The notes under the pieces: generated by a model
Database searches by the model: none
Seen by the model: the letters and a program-made list of their open reading frames with translations, nothing else
What the model was told of the DNA's origin: nothing
Origin: Erwinia pyrifoliae DSM 12163
Lineage (GTDB): Bacteria > Pseudomonadota > Gammaproteobacteria > Enterobacterales > Enterobacteriaceae
Length of the DNA: 10,203 nucleotides
Assembly: GCF_000026985.1 (NCBI RefSeq)
Contig: NC_017390.1
Span: 3,062,340-3,072,542, forward strand
Reading direction: 5' to 3'
In this document: positions 8,277-10,203 of the stretch, one piece after another
Layout: every line of letters starts with the position of its first letter
How positions within the stretch are numbered: the first letter of the stretch is position 1
Made by a program: the position numbers and the translations under genes

Positions 8277-8581
8277 ATTTTCTCCAAGATTTAGGCCGTC
8301 CGGCAATGTTCAGCCGCGCAATCAACGCAGTAAAGACATTGCTAATCAACAATAAACCGGTTCCCACAATGCCCGATAAACCACAGTCAGTAAAAAAGGG
8401 GTGATGGTTCCGGCTTAGCTGTACCGGATAATATGCGTTATCAGCGAGATAGTCAGGAGTTATTGTCAGGAAAATGATGGCAGGGGTAACCAGTTTGCCT
8501 CCCACCACCGTTGTGTATTGTGAAACTAAGACGGATGGCAGGCAGGAGGCTACACGCTAAGAAAGTGACTTACATTGCGGG
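8277..8581. other. Spacer between the dsbA-like gene and rcnB, with a doubtful 79-codon frame
   Basis: A minus-strand frame from a GTG at 8508 to a stop at 8269 overlaps the first 8 nt of rcnB. It would encode 79 residues with one hydrophobic segment (about residues 43-64) and a basic C-terminus ending RPKSWRKYA. There is no ATG in the frame and no Shine-Dalgarno before the GTG, and I recognise no family. It may be chance, or the tail of a decayed membrane protein. Its last codons cover the rcnB Shine-Dalgarno. I find no clear rcnB promoter and no T-tailed terminator for the dsbA-like gene here. Confidence 0.4.
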
Positions 8582-9229
8582 TCAGGGTTGTTTCTCAAGC
8601 AAAAAACGAATGATACCTGCAAATTCTTTAGCATAATCATCTGCGCTGGTGCTGGTGATGGCAGCATTGTTGACCCGGTATTTGCCAGAAACGTAAAATG
8701 ATGGAGTCGAAGTGACATTCAACGTTTCGACTGCATCATCCTGCTTCTTAACCAAAGCCTGAACAGGCAGGCTGCGGCGGGTATTTTCATATTGACCTGC
8801 CTCAACACCAACTGAGCTAAACACCTTCATGATATCAGCAACGCTATTGACAGAGCGTTCCTGCTGAATTTTCTCAAAAAGCAATTTTTCGACTTTATGT
8901 TCAATACCCAGCACCATAGCAACTGACCATGCTTCAGTCAGTTCATGCCCCAGCGGCCCCATAAGACCGACATGATATTTGGTTAATCTGGTAGCGGAAG
9001 GCAAATTTTCACTAATCACATCAGTCACTTTATAAGTGTGGGAAAACTGAAAACATGGTCCGCAATAGAATGAAAAGAATTCCACAACATCAGGCACGGT
9101 CGTCGCTGATTTTTCCTGAACAAAATATTGATCGTTCTCTTTGTAAGAAGCCGCGTTGGCCGGGGGGAAGAACACGGCAGAAAAACAGAAAAGACACAAT
9201 AACGTGTAACGATTTACTTGGGTAAACAT
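8582..9229 (-). CDS. DsbA-family periplasmic thiol oxidoreductase with CGPC active site
   Basis: The 215-residue product has a Sec signal peptide (1-26, cleaved after ANA) and a DsbA fold throughout: VVEFFSFYCGPCFQFSH (residues 48-64), TKYHVGLMGPLG, LTEAWSVAMVLGIEHKV and VSGKYRVN. DsbA oxidises cysteine pairs in exported proteins and is reoxidised by DsbB. Compared with E. coli DsbA, the active site is CGPC (Cys56, Cys59) instead of CPHC, and the residue before the cis-proline is Thr (Thr175-Pro176) instead of Val. Both are thioredoxin-like. It is therefore a paralogue and not the housekeeping DsbA, and its redox role (oxidase, reductase or isomerase) is open. The ATG at 9229 has GAGG 5 nt upstream. 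The gene looks more AT-rich than recA or alaS. No DsbB/DsbI-type partner is visible. SrgA- or DsbL-like specialised oxidases are the nearest concept, but their motifs differ. Confidence 0.88.
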   Translation of the reverse strand: MFTQVNRYTLLCLFCFSAVFFPPANAASYKENDQYFVQEKSATTVPDVVEFFSFYCGPCFQFSHTYKVTDVISENLPSATRLTKYHVGLMGPLGHELTEAWSVAMVLGIEHKVEKLLFEKIQQERSVNSVADIMKVFSSVGVEAGQYENTRRSLPVQALVKKQDDAVETLNVTSTPSFYVSGKYRVNNAAITSTSADDYAKEFAGIIRFLLEKQP

Positions 9230-9242
9230 AGAGCCTCTAAAT

Positions 9243-9267
9243 AAAAACAGGTTATCAAAAACAGGTT
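9243..9267 (-). repeat. Tandem 11-bp direct repeat in the dsbA-like leader
   Basis: AAAAACAGGTT occurs twice, at 9243-9253 and 9257-9267, 14 nt apart. As 14-nt units the two copies match at 12 positions. They lie 14-38 nt upstream of the ATG, just above the Shine-Dalgarno. They may be a regulator site in the mRNA or DNA, or a small tandem duplication. Confidence 0.6.
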
Positions 9268-9684
9268 GTTTAAGGGTTATTCAACTATCAGGGCGCTATG
9301 CGGCAGTCAATTTGTTGCCGTGAGTTATCAGCCACAGGGCCGTGATTTTACACATAAATTCACCTAGCACTCTTTTTTTACAGTTCTTTTCTCTCACTGA
9401 CAATAAATGAAAATACAAACTGAATTGCAACAGCATTCACTTAAACTTAAGCAAACTTCTCGACAGGAGTACTCAAACTATAATTCGTTAATTTTTAACA
9501 CAAAGCCAAACGCAATTCTAAATATTTATTCTTATTGTTCTTAACTTCCTTAATGATGATTTGTTCTAACCATGCCTGGTTAATAGTTGTAACCTCTCTT
9601 TGAATTAAAGAATGATCGTAAATTTGTTAGCATTAACGGGTAAAATCACCCATTTTAGTTTCGTGCACTTTTGCAGTTCCGGTA
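9268..9684. other. AT-rich gene-free stretch
   Basis: No supported gene. The stretch is clearly more AT-rich than the conserved left part of the window. A promoter candidate for the dsbA-like gene on the minus strand is TTGTCA, 17 nt, TAAAAA (about 9373-9401). A 45-codon plus-strand frame (9407-9544) has no ribosome binding site and looks like chance. The part at about 9635-9655 reads ACTAAAATGGGTGATTTTAC on the minus strand. It resembles the sequence often found near the 3' end of IS3-family elements, so the insertion-sequence remnant may extend to about here. Confidence 0.4.
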
Positions 9685-10203
9685 TCAAATTTTCAGAAAC
9701 GCATGCGGACGTATACAGTAACATTTCCCCAGCCCTTTCCCTGTGATTTCGCGCACCTGATTCAACGTCCTGAGCGGGTAAAAATTCAGCACATCCGTTC
9801 GGCACGTTCGGTTAAAGCGTGCAATAAACGCACTCTGCGCCGGCTTTCCGGGCTTAATAAACTCCAGCGCCAGTTAAATGAACTCCCGGGTCGCTTTCCA
9901 TACGTAATATCAGTGGATAACCGCGGTGAACAGCAATGCGATCCCGCCCCCTGCGCACCCGCTTTGCGGCAACTTTCAACGTTTTTTTCGATTGCGTCTC
10001 TTAGCACCCTGTTCTCAAGGTGTAATGGCACACTGAATTTAACACCAATCCAACGGGTGAATCGCGGTGGTTGTCAGTGATAAGATAAGGCTTACCAGAA
10101 ATGTCAGGCGCATACACAACTCGTCCATCTGAATCTCACCCCGGTTTTGGCTCTATCGACAACTGATTGAATATTGTGGATTGACTCAGAATCATCTTCG
10201 CGG
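9685..10203 (-). pseudogene. Decayed IS3-family transposase orfB (DDE), cut by the window edge
   Basis: IS3-family orfB encodes the DDE integrase-like half of the transposase. Its order of motifs is recoverable on the minus strand, but in broken frames. GKPYLITDNHRDSPVGLVLN (10037-10096) corresponds to the first catalytic-Asp region. DRIAVHRGYPLILRM (9899-9943) lies before the usual DNGPEF block, which here reads ESDPGVH and is destroyed. A different frame (9685-9873) then gives LALEFIKPGKPAQSAFIARF, NRTCRTDVLN, LNQVREITG and IRPHAF, the usual IS3 C-terminal blocks. There are in-frame stops, at least one frameshift, a small deletion between the DNGPEF position and LALEF, and the third catalytic Glu (usually IE.FNR) is Ala. 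It cannot be active. The upstream part and orfA, if any, lie beyond the right edge. Subgroup is not assigned. Confidence 0.85.

Noticed and set aside
8277..8306. Upstream start for rcnB
   Set aside because: It would put ten non-signal residues before a good signal peptide; the GGAG at 7 nt supports 8276.
9407..9544. 45-codon plus-strand frame in the AT-rich stretch
   Set aside because: No Shine-Dalgarno, no recognisable family, and composition as expected for chance in AT-rich DNA.
9703..10080. 125-codon plus-strand frame
   Set aside because: It is the antisense shadow of the IS3-family orfB remnant, whose conserved blocks read on the minus strand.
10058..10147. 29-codon minus-strand frame resembling a signal peptide (MRLTFLVSLILSL)
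   Set aside because: It lies within the decayed orfB, where the overlapping frame gives transposase-like sequence, and it stops at once with no mature part.

Overview
The window is a chromosomal segment of a gammaproteobacterium of the order Enterobacterales. Every gene reads on the minus strand, so the biological order runs from the right end to the left. The block mltB - pncC - recA - recX - alaS - csrA - serV - argV has the same order as in Escherichia coli, and the proteins are recognisable nearly end to end (RecA, AlaS, CsrA and the two tRNAs are almost E. coli-like). RecX, PncC and the N-terminal part of MltB differ enough to suggest a relative outside the Escherichia/Salmonella group. 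Erwinia, Pantoea or a neighbour is my guess, but the sequence does not settle it.

Layout, left to right: two stable-RNA genes, tRNA-Arg(ACG) and tRNA-Ser(GCT), behind a strong promoter with a GC-rich discriminator (5-270); csrA with its terminator and GGA-rich leader (494-800); a long alaS-csrA spacer containing a coding-like frame I cannot identify (801-1121); alaS (1122-3752); recX (3888-4400); a recA-recX spacer with two hairpins (4541-4642); recA with a textbook LexA-controlled promoter (4652-5811); pncC, which starts at TTG (5814-6308); and mltB (6468-7562).

The part right of mltB looks accessory. It holds an RcnB-type periplasmic protein without its usual partner rcnA, a DsbA-family periplasmic protein whose active site is CGPC followed by a Thr-cisPro loop (a thioredoxin-like signature), an AT-rich gene-free stretch, and a badly decayed IS3-family transposase orfB that runs off the right edge. 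In E. coli the sorbitol (srl) operon follows mltB here, so this is a junction where gene content has changed.

Functionally, the conserved half joins DNA repair (recA, and its modulator recX on the same transcript by readthrough), translation (alaS, tRNAs), global post-transcriptional control (csrA), NAD salvage (pncC) and murein turnover (mltB). The accessory half encodes two exported proteins acting in the periplasm. I see no CRISPR array, rRNA, intact mobile element or obvious multi-gene defence system.
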